A stretch of 64,000 nucleotides of DNA from Strongylocentrotus droebachiensis (lineage: Eukaryota; Echinodermata; Echinoidea; Camarodonta; Strongylocentrotidae), in NCBI GenBank assembly GCA_035222895.1, contig JAVYIG010006542.1, positions 1-64,000 on the forward strand, written 5' to 3'. A program made the position numbers and the translations under genes. Below are positions 49,536 to 61,259 of the stretch, piece after piece (positions within the stretch are counted from its first letter, which is position 1; each line of letters starts with the position of its first letter). A model generated the notes under the pieces. It searched no databases and was not told the DNA's origin. It was given only the letters and a program-made list of their open reading frames with translations.

Positions 49536-49588
49536 TTTTCTGCTTTCTTCTAGAGTAATTTGCCAATAAGGTATGATTTCCCTTTAAG
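49536..49588. repeat. Dispersed repeat, TCTAGAGTAATTTGC type, copy 2
   Basis: Matches 43783-43836 in block order and spacing. Upstream, near 49335-49366, GAGCCAAAGGGGTGTTAA and TTAAAGGGCAATCC resemble other repeat words in the window, so the repeat may extend back to about 49335. Confidence 0.55.
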
Positions 49589-52311
49589 TCGTGTATACTT
49601 TTATACAGAGTCATTGAGTCAACAACCTTCTGGTTTTCAGCAGCCAAAATATGTTTTTTCTCTTAAATGGCTCGAAGCGAACATGAACAACATACTACAC
49701 CTGGGTATAACGAAGAAGGGGGATCAAATCATGACATCCTGTTTTGCGGCATTTAGGATGAAAATGTTTGTCATCGCCCAGGAGTCTGCAATGGTTTTTA
49801 ATTCCAAACGAAAGGTCACAATTTCATTAAGCGAGCAAGAAAAGAGGAAGTCCATATCATTTGATTCTAATTATTCATATTTGTTCCAAACTGGAATTGC
49901 TGAGATGTGGGTTTCCTCCCACACTGAGTGATTGCAGACTTATAAGGAAGCCGCCAACTAAATGAAATTAATTTTCTTTAATCTGTTTGAGGCTAATTCA
50001 GATTTGTCTTGATCTCTGCTTAATCTCATTCTACTTATGCCAAACAGTGAGGGAATGCTAATTAAAGCCAAGATTGATGGGCATTCTTTGTTATAATTGC
50101 CAAAGTTAATTAAAGAGACAATTTAAGGGATCAGAATAAATAAAGTGAGGGAATAGGACAGGAAAGGATTTATTTTATACAAAATTATAGAAGAAAAACA
50201 ATAGCATGGATAACAAAATAGGAGCACAGTTATGTGATTAAACTCTACCCCTGTGTTAATGGAGAGAAGTGTAATAAAGACAAACTGGTCAGCAAAAGGT
50301 TCCTACCAAGTAAAAGTGCTTTTTTTTTCTTTTTTGGAACTCTCCCTGTTCAAATCAATAAAGAAAAGAATGAAAATAATCATGAAATTGATAGCTTCTG
50401 ATGTATTTTTAGAGCATTTACTTCATTTGTTGAGCAAACAGATCAGTTGATGTCTTCTAGAAATACAATGAAGTCCATTGTGAAACAAAGGATGAACAAC
50501 TGGGAGTACTGCTCAATGTTTATTCTATCTGTCTGAAAAACATCTTGCATAACTGATTCTGACAGCCAATGGCCAAAGTGGTTGTTCCCATGGACATCAC
50601 TTTATATTATGGAAACTTGTCCTTCCCAATATCAGACACGCATATGAAGGTTTGCATAATGGGAGTTTCCCTGAAAACCAAATTGCAAATTTAAGAGGCA
50701 GTGTGGTCGTTCCTTTCCAACATGGCCATTATTGTTCATAAGGTGGCTTTCTTTATCCAAACTTCTTCTCTTCTTCCGTGAGGTTAAACGGTACAAAACA
50801 GAGATCTAATCTTATGATGGAACGTGGAAATAACCCACAGGGGAAGAAGTTGCAAGTGATGAGCACACTTCTGAAAGATTTGAGCAATATGGGAGGCCAA
50901 AAGAGGGGGAAAGGAAATATTAGGGTAAATGATGATAAGCAAGGGTGTGTCCTTTCCTTTTGTGGCATATCAACTAACTGTGCACATGTCAGGGTTGTCT
51001 TTAAATAGATTTCCAAAATTATATATATGAGGTAGGTCTTTCAATAGGGTAGGGGAAGAAAAGAGCTCCATTAAATCCTTTTTGAAGATCACACACAGTC
51101 ATTGTGGCAAGGGAACACATTTTTCAAGGAACTAATGATTTGGCTGAAATGATCACAATTAAGCAAATGACACTAACTGGCCTTACTACTGTACCAGAAA
51201 TTGCCCTTAATTGGTATGCCTAAATTACGCTGCAACAAAACTCTGAAACTAGATAACAAATGATGGGATTCCACTTGAATTCAAACAATATGCAGTTGTC
51301 ATAAAAATCTATTGAATCATATCTAATATTCAATCATTGATTCTAATTATGTCTAATCTATAGAACTCAGCATTCATTTGTCCAATTCTCACTGGGCAAT
51401 TGCTACTGGTATGCCAAATACTGCCTGAAGGGGTGCATTTTTGCTCCCCTAGGGGGTTCAAATAAATCCCCTGGGGTGTCCATTTGAGGAACCATATGCC
51501 CACCTGCCTCTAACACTTCCGCTTCTCTTCCCCCCTATTTGATTTTTCATTAACAACGTCTGGCCACTAATTAGATATATCGCTAAGAAAATTTTCAGAA
51601 ATTAGATTAGTCAGGTCCGTGCCGAGCCAAAAATGACACAAGTGTAGCCATGATAATGACATTGTAATAAGTAACGTTTTCCTGGATTTGACCCAAACCT
51701 CAATAGAATGTTTATTGTGGCACGTTCATCACTTAGGGAGGCTAATTTGATTTTTCCTCATTTTTCAAAAGAGGGCACTGTTCTGCAATTGGTATGAGGT
51801 GAAATCTGATATCAATTGTAATAGATTCTGGCAACTGTGCAACAAGTAACCGATGCCCATTATTACGTGGATTACCAAGTATGCACGAGGGAAAGATGTG
51901 TTTTCCGGTTTAACTGATGTGATGGAGTCTGACTTAAAACGTGTCGTTAACTTGACCCCAAGAAATGACTAGGGGCGTTTTGGAAGATCAGAACAAACTG
52001 ATGGACAAGTTGGCGCTATGATCGGTCTTGTAAATCTTGGGCCAGCTGACATTGCATGTCCGAAACTCGACTCACTTGCAATTTGTGTCCAATTTTTTTT
52101 GGCAGAAGCTATGACTTATATCCAGCTGGGAATCTTGATCTCTTTGATTTATGATTCCTACTTGGAGGGTAATGTGCTTTCTGTCAAGGTGTAGGTGTTC
52201 TGTAAGGTTTTTCTTGAGTGATGATTACAAAAATTCTTTCTCATGAAATAAAGATGGCACAAAATAAAAGTAGTTATAGCTAGTATATGAATAATACTAT
52301 CTTAGAAATAA

Positions 52312-52376
52312 ATCATCTGTTGAAAGCCAGAAGGTTGCTTTCTCTAATATACACCCTTCTGACTCAAAGCTGACAA
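52312..52376. repeat. Foldback element, AGAAGGG family, copy 6 (in intron 2)
   Basis: The left arm has ATCATCTGTTGAAAGCCAGA then AGGTTG. The right arm has ACACCCTTCTGAC then TCAAAGCTGA. It is shorter than the intron 1 copies but has the same termini and core. Confidence 0.65.
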
Positions 52377-55300
52377 AAGTATAGTTCATCAACACCTCCA
52401 CTGTCCAAAGATGGTCCTAGGGGCCAGAAGGTATTGACTGCTGTTAATTCACAAGTTGTTAGATAATAGAAGGTCAATTACCCCTTCCTCAAGGCATTAC
52501 ATCACTTGGTATCTCTCAGTAACACATGCCCAGCTGATACTCATTAATCTGACTATTGTCACAGTTACATGACCAGTATGTATGTACAGTTCCCTAATTA
52601 ACACCTCATAATGAATGCTGGGTGTTCTTTATGACAGCCTTGTTAATCATCTTAGACTTGAAGAATTTCATTGAAGAAATTAAGATGGAGGTTGTTGATC
52701 TTTATCATTTCTTTATTGATTAGTAAAGAAATACAAATACTTATAGGTAAAGTTTATAATACTGTAATACCTGCTCATAGCTTGGTTATAAAAATCAACA
52801 TTTAAACAAATGTAGTGCACATTTACCATAAAATTATTCAGGATATTCACCCTTTTTATAAATAGGCTAATGGGTAATCATTGGGTTTGAATGTGGGCTA
52901 ATGTTTGATTGGGTTTAAAAATAAACCCATCCTCACTATTTTATTTAACATGGCTTTTGACAGTTCTACCTATCATGAAATAGGCAGGTGCTTCCTTTGA
53001 AAGGAAGTAATTAAAAGCAATCGAGATAACGGGCTTGTGCCCTCAGTGAAACCAAAGCCAAAAGAGGCTGTAAGAGTTTCTGCTATATAGCAACATTCTG
53101 ATAATGTCTGAAATTGGAATGAACTCATACGCCTATTATGATTTCTTCAACAATTTGCAAATAATGCCATTCAGATAGATACAATGCAGATAAGGCTTGA
53201 GCTTGTGGGAAGCCCCAGTAGACCAAATAATCTAAGTAATAGATTTAGATAAGAATATTTATAGGGAAAAGTTAAATGTGTAAGCCAAAATGTTATGGTG
53301 ATAATTTCAATATCGATAGGACCCTAATTTGATACTGTGAGAGATAAATTATTAGGTTATAGATAGTTAGTTACCTATCATAATTTAACACTTTGGAGGG
53401 ATAAATGATGAATGGTTATTGGTAGTTACCTAAGTTGATACAGCAGAGACCCTGAATGATAAACTTTATCTGCTAAATATCAAAAGTGCCTACTTGCATC
53501 GGAAGAAGGCACAAATGCCCTGTATTGAGATATATAATACCATATTTATATCATATAAAGAATGAAATTCCTTGGCACCTGGTTTGTAGATTGGATGTAC
53601 GTGAAGGCAGGGTGAAAATGTGATGATAATGCAGCTGGGTTATGTGGGCATGTCATTATTTCTTGCAGTTTTTATTCCATCTGCATGTTATGATGGATTT
53701 GTCTGAAGCCGCTCCATAGATCAAGCTTGGTTTATATGAAGCAGAGCCAGAAATTCCAAATGGCCAATTTGCAGACGGGGGTGAACTTTTTGTATGTCTT
53801 TCCCTCTCTCCTCCTTTCCTCTCTTTCTTTCTTTTTCTTGCTCCCTCTTATTCTCCATGTTTCAGTATTCTTCCTTGTGCCTTGTTATATGCAGTTCTGG
53901 AAAGGGTAGTGCTTTGTGGTGCTCATTTTTCATAGGGAAGATATTGAAGATATAGGTTGAAGAAGAAATTGAGATGCAAAGAGAGAGAGAGAGAGGAATT
54001 AAGATGGGGAAAGGAGAGTACAAAAAAGTCATTTACAAAGAAAGTGAATCATTTCTAAAGAAACAAAGAAAGTCTCCTGCCATTTGAGCATCATATAAAT
54101 TAATGCTGAGACCTTAGAGAGAGAGAAAGAATCAGTGCTAACTAATGTCCCAACCACACACCTCTTATTTAGAAAGTAATCATGAGATGACCTATAGGTG
54201 AATGGGTCATTCGGACCAGCATACTGTGCCATCATTGTTGTGTTCATACCACTCCCCTCTTGGGATCTATTTGGTTTTGATTAATGGTTTGGCTCTTTAT
54301 CGTCCAAAGAAATTGAAAGAAATCAAACTGAAAAGAAAAGCCTGGTGAATAATTGCAACCATTGAGCAAACGCTACCCAAGAATGCAACTCGTATCGGTG
54401 CTGTACAAAGCCGTTCTTGTATCTGGAATAGTGTAACAGCGCCAGTGTCATAATAAAAGTCAGTGCACTGTATATGATTGTAATTCATGTGAGAATTGGA
54501 CCTGCCATGGTGTAGGTCCAGTATTTTGCAATTCAGATATTAAAAAAACTGTTCAATTGCAGATAATACAAATCTGGCAAAAGTGGCAATCATTATTTTA
54601 GGCACCCCTTGAAGCCCACCAAAAGAACTTTCAAAACAAACAGTAGGGTTTCTAATGATTAAAACTAATCCTTTTGAGGAATACAAGAAAACTAGGGCTC
54701 ATACAGCAGATAATGACCAAAGCAGCACTGGATACTACTGTACCTTAGAGACTTAGTATCCAAAGGCACCATCTTTTCTTTCATGTCCAGTCACAAAGCG
54801 CCAAAGTATTTAGCCCCAACTGAGAAAAATTAATGAGCATGTAATTATTTCACACAACAAGACGACTTGTAAGAGTTGCATGGATCAGTGAGACAAACGA
54901 GACAGATATTAAAAGGAGACGCCCCTGTAAGGTAAATCTATAGTATTTTGGCAGACCAAATACTGTCAGCTCATTAAGGAATTTCTATTGATAGTGCACC
55001 CTGCTGACTTCTTGATACTGACACACAATTGCAGCTTTGATCCTTCTTGGGTTGATATTGATCACATATATCATCATCTAAGGCTTCATCTGTAATTTAT
55101 ATAATAGGGGGTTCATGTAGTCTACTTGGTAATGCAGATAGTTCCCATCCATAAGAATGAACATTTCACATCCTGAAAAAATATCAATTGGAATATTTTA
55201 TTTGAAATATATATTGATTTGAGACTTGGAGAAAGAGAATCCATATCCATCTCAAAATAAAAACCCTTTCAAAATGTAGAAGAATTTAATGCTCCTTTCT

Positions 55301-57600
55301 GTAACAAAGAACCAGACATCTTGTAACATTCCAACATCACTTCCTTTTTGGCAGAACTTCACAATTTTTAGCGTTAATACTATACTTTGACAGAATAATA
55401 CATTCCTCAATCTGTTTTGTCGAGCCATTCTCCACCTGCTTTGATTGCTTCTAAAATGCAGAACATCGTTTCTTAGACAACAGCTCCTCTTCCATTCTCC
55501 AGTGTCCTTGCTTTCACTCTACCCAATCATACTTTAAGGTGGATATATTCTTTATCCTGACTCAACTTAGAAGATGAACATTCTTTGAGATTCATGAGCA
55601 AATCCCCGAACATCGCACAGAAAGAAATATCCTAGACTTTTCAACTCAGACTCAAGGAGAAAATGATTTTGGGCTTATGTCGAATACTTATGTTGAGTAC
55701 TTATCAACTGGTACAAAAGTCTCTTCTCCTTTCAAAGAGAATGATTTCTGAAATGATCTATGAAGTGTTCGTTAGGCGGAGAATAGGAATGAAAAAAACA
55801 TCTGCTTTTCTATGTATTCTCAGCTATTTATATCTTTTAATCCCAGAAAAGTTAGGTCTTGAATGGAAGTGTGATGGAATTGATGAGCTGGAGAAAATGT
55901 GAATAATTGCATACTGATGTAATGACCTCCTAGCACTTAAAGCTTTGCTTAATGCAAACTGAGAGCAAATCTTACAGACTGGAACGCCTCTTTTTTTGAT
56001 ACCTTATAATCATTTCGATGTTTGCGGCTCATGCTAACATATTGGTGACATAATAATGCTATTTTCTAATCCGCTTAGCAGCCAGAGACTATGTTATCCA
56101 CTTATCCCACTGTTACTCAAGGTTTTGCTCGTTAAATTGGCAGCAGATTGAGGAAGAATGGTGTATATTTATAACCAGTGATGAATTGGGATGTCAGGAT
56201 TTATGTTACAGGAAATATTTTTTCAATGAAATGCTCCTCCCCCCTACATTTTGGTCTACAATATTTCAGAATATTCCTCATTTGCTTTTGTTGTTTACCT
56301 ACTCTTCAACTTTGTGTCAAAGAATCTGTCACGGGAAGCTGAATGATAAAGTTGTTATTTGTTAAATGAAGAAAATATAAAGAAAAAATATTGTTTGGGT
56401 AGAAAATTAGAATTTGATAGGGCTGCAAGAAATATATAGTAATACAAAAAGATGGTTATATGAGTGCCAGACAAACTGCAAGTATCCATCAAGCAGAGAC
56501 TTTTATCCATTATTGCAAAGATTAGCCCCATAAGCTTTCAATATTGATTCCAATAACTTTATGGACACAGAACTTTGTAACGTCCAGTGCTGTAAATAGC
56601 CCAGAGCCTTTCAGCTGCTTGTAGGACACAAAGTATATAGAAGAACAAATTGAGTTACTACATCCAAAGGCACATTTTAAGACCCCCTTTCGAGTTAAGT
56701 GTACAATTAAATAAGCTGCCCCCTTTCCGGTAATTTACACACACAAGAAATTGCCCCCAAAAGGAAGATTTTGACCACCATGGATTACACCTGTGGTAAG
56801 GCATCAAAAGAAATTTAAGAAGACCAACATGAATGGGAAATTGTTTTCTGGTATCTCAAACTGTAGACGTTTTACGAGTGCACACACACAAGATGTAATT
56901 TCTGTGCTCAGTATTATTTTCTGCTCTGAATACTATTTGTGTGGTACTCAATAGTATTTGTTGTGCATAGGAATGCTGACCAAACAGTAGTATTAAGGAC
57001 AGGGAACAAATACAATTCACCAAAATGGCTCATTTATCATAGGATCTCTTTGTTGATTTGGGGTTATAAATGTCTGCCAGGTTAAATCCTCTCATTCAGA
57101 AGTCAATCCGTTTCAATATTTTCTTTGGGCTTGCAGCCATAGAATAATATCTACTTTTTATTGGGGTATAATATATATACCCCGGGGGATGGTATAGACT
57201 GCATAGTTGAACTGTTATCTTTTTCTTGATTTCAGCATTATTCTGTGCACAATTCTTATGAAAGATTTGATAGATCTCTAGTCCTAGTAGGTAGCTTTAA
57301 TTTGTTGTAAAATGAGAGGAGTATTAAAAGTCTAAAAGTTACAAAAAAGATGAAACGCAGATTGAGAGAGGGATGTAATATAGAGTAAAATGATATATAT
57401 ATTAGCATGCAAGAATACAACAAATTTGATACAAAATATCAAAACACATCTGCCTATGCAACTGAATGAGCTTGGGGAGGGGGGAGGGGCAATGAATGGG
57501 GACCCAGAGCGCAAAGTGAAACCAGGGCTAGTTTTACACCCCTTCCTTGACCTCAATCAAAAGGTTACTTCCTAATGCACACTTAAAATACCTACTAATA
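52377..57600. other. Intron 2 segment without recognisable genes
   Basis: AT-rich. Short (GA)n near 53980-53994 and a pyrimidine tract near 53800-53860 are present. A palindrome of GGGGTATA/TATACCCC lies at 57163-57183. No coding exon with CSPG or Calx-beta features recognised. Confidence 0.45.
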
Positions 57601-57624
57601 GATAGCCTCCATACCAAAATATCT

Positions 57625-57725
57625 CACTCTCCCCCCTCCCCCTTTCCCTCTCACCCCTCTCTTCCTCTCTCTTCCTATCCTCTTTCACTTTTGATCTGTT
57701 ATCATCCTCCCATCTCCCTCTTTAG
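57625..57725. repeat. Pyrimidine-rich tract (C/T)
   Basis: Runs of CTCTCC, CCCCTCC and CTTCCTCTC on the + strand with few purines. Low-complexity DNA. Confidence 0.75.
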
Positions 57726-57922
57726 TCACTTCACACCCCTAATTCTGACCACATGTCCAGTCCCCTTTACCCTTGGGGTCAAGCGGTGTCCTCATAAGGT
57801 CACTGCAGTATTTGACTAGGTGATCACTTAAGGTCAAGCTGGGCTGGGGGCAGACAGGGCAAGAAGGGTACATGTTACAGGTCACTTGCTTCTCATAACA
57901 TGTTAAGATTACAATCAAGATT

Positions 57923-57949
57923 TAGTAGTAGTAGTAGTAGTAGTAGTAG
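57923..57949. repeat. (TAG)9 trinucleotide microsatellite
   Basis: Nine perfect TAG units, followed within ten bases by a G run. Confidence 0.95.
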
Positions 57950-57956
57950 GATGAGA

Positions 57957-57970
57957 GGGGGGGGGGGGGG
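57957..57970. repeat. Poly-G run (14 bp)
   Basis: Fourteen consecutive G directly after the (TAG)9 array. Confidence 0.9.
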
Positions 57971-58030
57971 CAGAGAGTTTGACCCAATGAGGTCATAGCC
58001 TAAAGACAGATGTGTCAAACTTGTACCTTT

Positions 58031-58044
58031 GGGGGGGGGGGGGG
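58031..58044. repeat. Poly-G run (14 bp)
   Basis: Fourteen consecutive G, 60 bp after the previous G run. Confidence 0.9.
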
Positions 58045-58674
58045 ATGGATGCAGTTCTGTCACTTTCATTGACTGGAAAAGCAGCATCTCTTTAAACCAG
58101 ATTCTTCTTTGCTACTTAGAAGAGGGTTGCATCCAATTTGAGGGTTAACATGTTTCCATATTTCTGAAATTGTATAGAGCCGTCTCTAGAATTGTGCATC
58201 AATTAAGAAAAACAACGGCGAGTTTAATAGAAAATGTGTCAAACTACTATTGTTTTTCCATGATATGATTGCAAAGAGCCCAAAATGTAGAATAAAAGAT
58301 CCAAGTATCATTCATTGACTCAAGCATCATTTTCAATAGGTACGACCATAGTAGAGGCTATGGCATGCAGTATACTATAGATGCACATTTCTTGCGACAG
58401 GCAAGCAGTGTTGAGCATGTTATCTGAAGCCTCTATCGTGTCATTTCCTTGCACCTTCAGGAGAGGAAGGTACTGATAAATATCGGACTTCCCCAACCCA
58501 AAGCCATGAAAGTATTTAAAGCCTTCCTTGGAAACTTTACCCTCTCTGCATCTCTCTATGTGCCCCCGTCTGTACATTGGTCTATTTCACTTACGATTGT
58601 ACATGCTTAGTCTTTGATATTGTTTACATTTTTAGTCAATTATATATCATGTTGTATCCATCTTTCAGTTTACT

Positions 58675-58925
58675 CCCCCCCCCCCCCCCTCTCTCTGCCT
58701 CTGTCTCTATGTCTATATGTCTGTCTGTTTCTCTCTGTCTCTCTGTCTCTGTATTTCTCTCTCTCTCTCTCTCTCTCTCCCTCTCTCCCCACCCCATGTC
58801 TTTAATCATCTATCTGCTCAGACTTGCTGCGTCACTCTCCATCTCTGTCCCCATCTCTCCATCTCCCTTCCTCTCTCTCTCCTTCCTCTCTCTCCTTCCT
58901 CTCTCTCCATCTCTTTTCCTCTATG
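58675..58925. repeat. Poly-C plus (CT)n pyrimidine tract
   Basis: A 15-bp C run (58675-58689) leads into CT-rich DNA with interspersed CTGT and TATGT. A perfect (CT)n stretch of over ten units lies near 58757-58779, followed by more CTCCTTCCTCTCT blocks to about 58925. The Ser/Leu-rich reading frames across it are repeat artefacts. Confidence 0.85.
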
Positions 58926-59439
58926 ACCCTCTAGAGGTAAACAAGGAGATGGAGGTTAGAGCGAGGTCGCAAGATTTATTTTGTAGGGATTGAGTAATGT
59001 CTGGGGTCCCAGAAAAGACACAGGCAGCCACCACCAACTCTTGTCTAAATACAAATTCATCATTCTATTCCCTCTGTGATCTTCAACTCCACTAGCTGAA
59101 GTCGAAGCCATGTTTGCACCAAATAGCAATATGGAACCAGATTGGGTTAAGGCTTTTTAAATGTTATTGTAATATTAACAGATATTTTATTGTGGATGCA
59201 ATGGAAATATAATTGCTGTCGCCATGGCCTACAGAGTACACTTCCATACACAAATGAACCTCAAATATGTACTGAAGAGAGCCAGAGATGAATGCTGCAT
59301 ACTGATCTAGAAAGCCCTTGTATGAACTCATCGTTATGTCTTCCTCTGTTGGTCATCATTGGTATGCACATTATCTCTCCTCAGATGAGTTCAGCTCAAG
59401 TACAAGGATCGAGTCCAAAGCTAGGGATAACTTCTATGT

Positions 59440-59535
59440 GCCACCCCCATCTTCACCAACACCCCTACTCCGTCCTCACCCCACCCCTTCCCTCACCCAA
59501 CCCCTCACTTCCACCCATCTTACCCCCACAGCATA
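59440..59535. repeat. C-rich low-complexity tract
   Basis: Repeated CACCCC, CCCTC and CACCCA words on the + strand. The 170-codon frame that covers it (59292-59804) is Pro/Ser/Leu-rich because of the tract and shows no domain. Confidence 0.65.
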
Positions 59536-61047
59536 CCGGTACTTTTATTTCCTTTCCTGACTTTCTTTTTACCCCTGCAAAGATTCGGCGACCATTACTC
59601 AGCTACCTAATCAAACAAATCTTAACGACAGGGTTTGGTCTTTCGGAACTACCATTTCCAATGGCCCAGATAACCCCAAAATGGACTTCCTCCCAATATC
59701 TCTTGAAACAAACATCACGTAACCTTTACTGCCTCACAAAAGTGAATGCCAGTGTCTTCAATTCAAAACTGAAGAAGGAGCAAAATGTTATTAATCACAT
59801 CTAATCAATCTCACTGCTTTTATTCTTTGTTGGATGACTCCAGACTTTTAAAAAGTCCTCCTCCCTTCCTCTATTATAAGCATTCACAGAATGTAAAAGG
59901 TCAATTTTGATGGATAGGGGATATCTACCCCTACCATTGTTGGCAGGCAGTGGAAAAGACAAATTGTGCTCACACACGTAATCTGCACTCCCAAAGCATC
60001 TTTCAAAATTAGAGAATTCTAGAAAAAATGAGCAAGTTTTTAGAAAATGTAAGGTGTCTGAATAATCTGGGCTGGAGAATTAGAGTTTATTTTTAAGATA
60101 TGTCTCCATACGATATCTTTATAGATCCCACTGTATAACTTCACTACTACACATGCAGGAACCTTTTTATTTCATTTGACAAAACTTCAATTCAGTGAAA
60201 AATAGAAATATTATAATTATGTTGTCCTTTTTGTATTCTAAATAATGGATTGCACGTAGATAAAGCAATATTTACTCCCTGCCAAAGCTCTGTGATGGCT
60301 ACAATTTTTTTGCGCTTGCCTTTTTTTGATGGATGTTAAAGACTTTTTAACCAACCCTGTGGGAGTACGTCGTATTTTCTTGCAGCCAAATTTGTCCTGT
60401 TTTCTGACATGACTGATTTGGTCTCACTTCCCTTGAAGTTGAATGCATTAAAGCGCTGCCAACTACCCGAGATCCTTTCAAAATGATAGCATCTTGTAAA
60501 CACTATAAAAAGTTTTCATAGATTAACTGTTCATAAGAAATTAGATTCATATGAAGCCTGAAATCCCAATGGTAGAGAACAATTTTGTTTCAGTCTTCCG
60601 TTTTTTTTTATAACAAAGATTAAGTGAAGGACGTGGAAGAAAGCTTACAAATATATATGAAATAAATTGTTTAGTAATCAATTAGACTTAGTTAACACAA
60701 GGGTGGAGAACAACTATAAGGAAGATCTGTTATAAAGAAATTAGATTCATACAAAGAAAGATAGCCTGAGGGCAGTAAACAACAAGTTAATCCATCTGTT
60801 CCCTTTTCATGTTAAATGGCAAACATGAGCGAATGCTGTCAAATGCAATACCTATTTAATGTGTGGAAGCCTGTAATTTAGGACAAATGTATTATACATG
60901 GTTGAGAGACACAGAAAAGACTTATGTTCTCCCGATTGCCTTTCTGAAGGAAGCTAGAGACAGAAACGTCATTGTCTCACCACTAAACTGACCAATGGAG
61001 ACAAAATGGGGCAATGTGTTACAAGATATATGTCGATTTCAGTTGCA

Positions 61048-61240
61048 TGCCTCTCTCTCTCTGTCTATCTGGCTCTTTCTCTCTTTCTGTCTCTCTCTCT
61101 CTTTCTGTCTCTCTCTCTCTTTCTGTCTCTCTCTCTCCCTCTCTCTTCTCTCTCTCTCCCTCTCTCTTCTCTCTCTCTCCCTCTCTCTTCTCTCTCTCTC
61201 TCTGTCTTTTTCTCTGTCTTTTTCTCTGTCTCTATCTCTC
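61048..61240. repeat. (CT)n-derived minisatellite with 18-bp and 21-bp periods
   Basis: Nearly pure pyrimidine on the + strand. The first part repeats an 18-bp unit (CTCTCTCTCTTTCTGTCT) about three times. The second repeats a 21-bp unit beginning CCCTCTCTCTTC three times. It then ends in CTGTCTTTTT units. Confidence 0.85.
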
Positions 61241-61259
61241 CCATTTGAATATCCACTGG

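Noticed and set aside
49560..49931. A 123-codon + strand frame in intron 2
   Set aside because: Starts inside a dispersed repeat and has no CSPG or Calx-beta features, so it is not exon 3.
59292..59804. A 170-codon + strand frame
   Set aside because: Its length comes from a C-rich low-complexity tract that removes stop codons; no recognisable domain.
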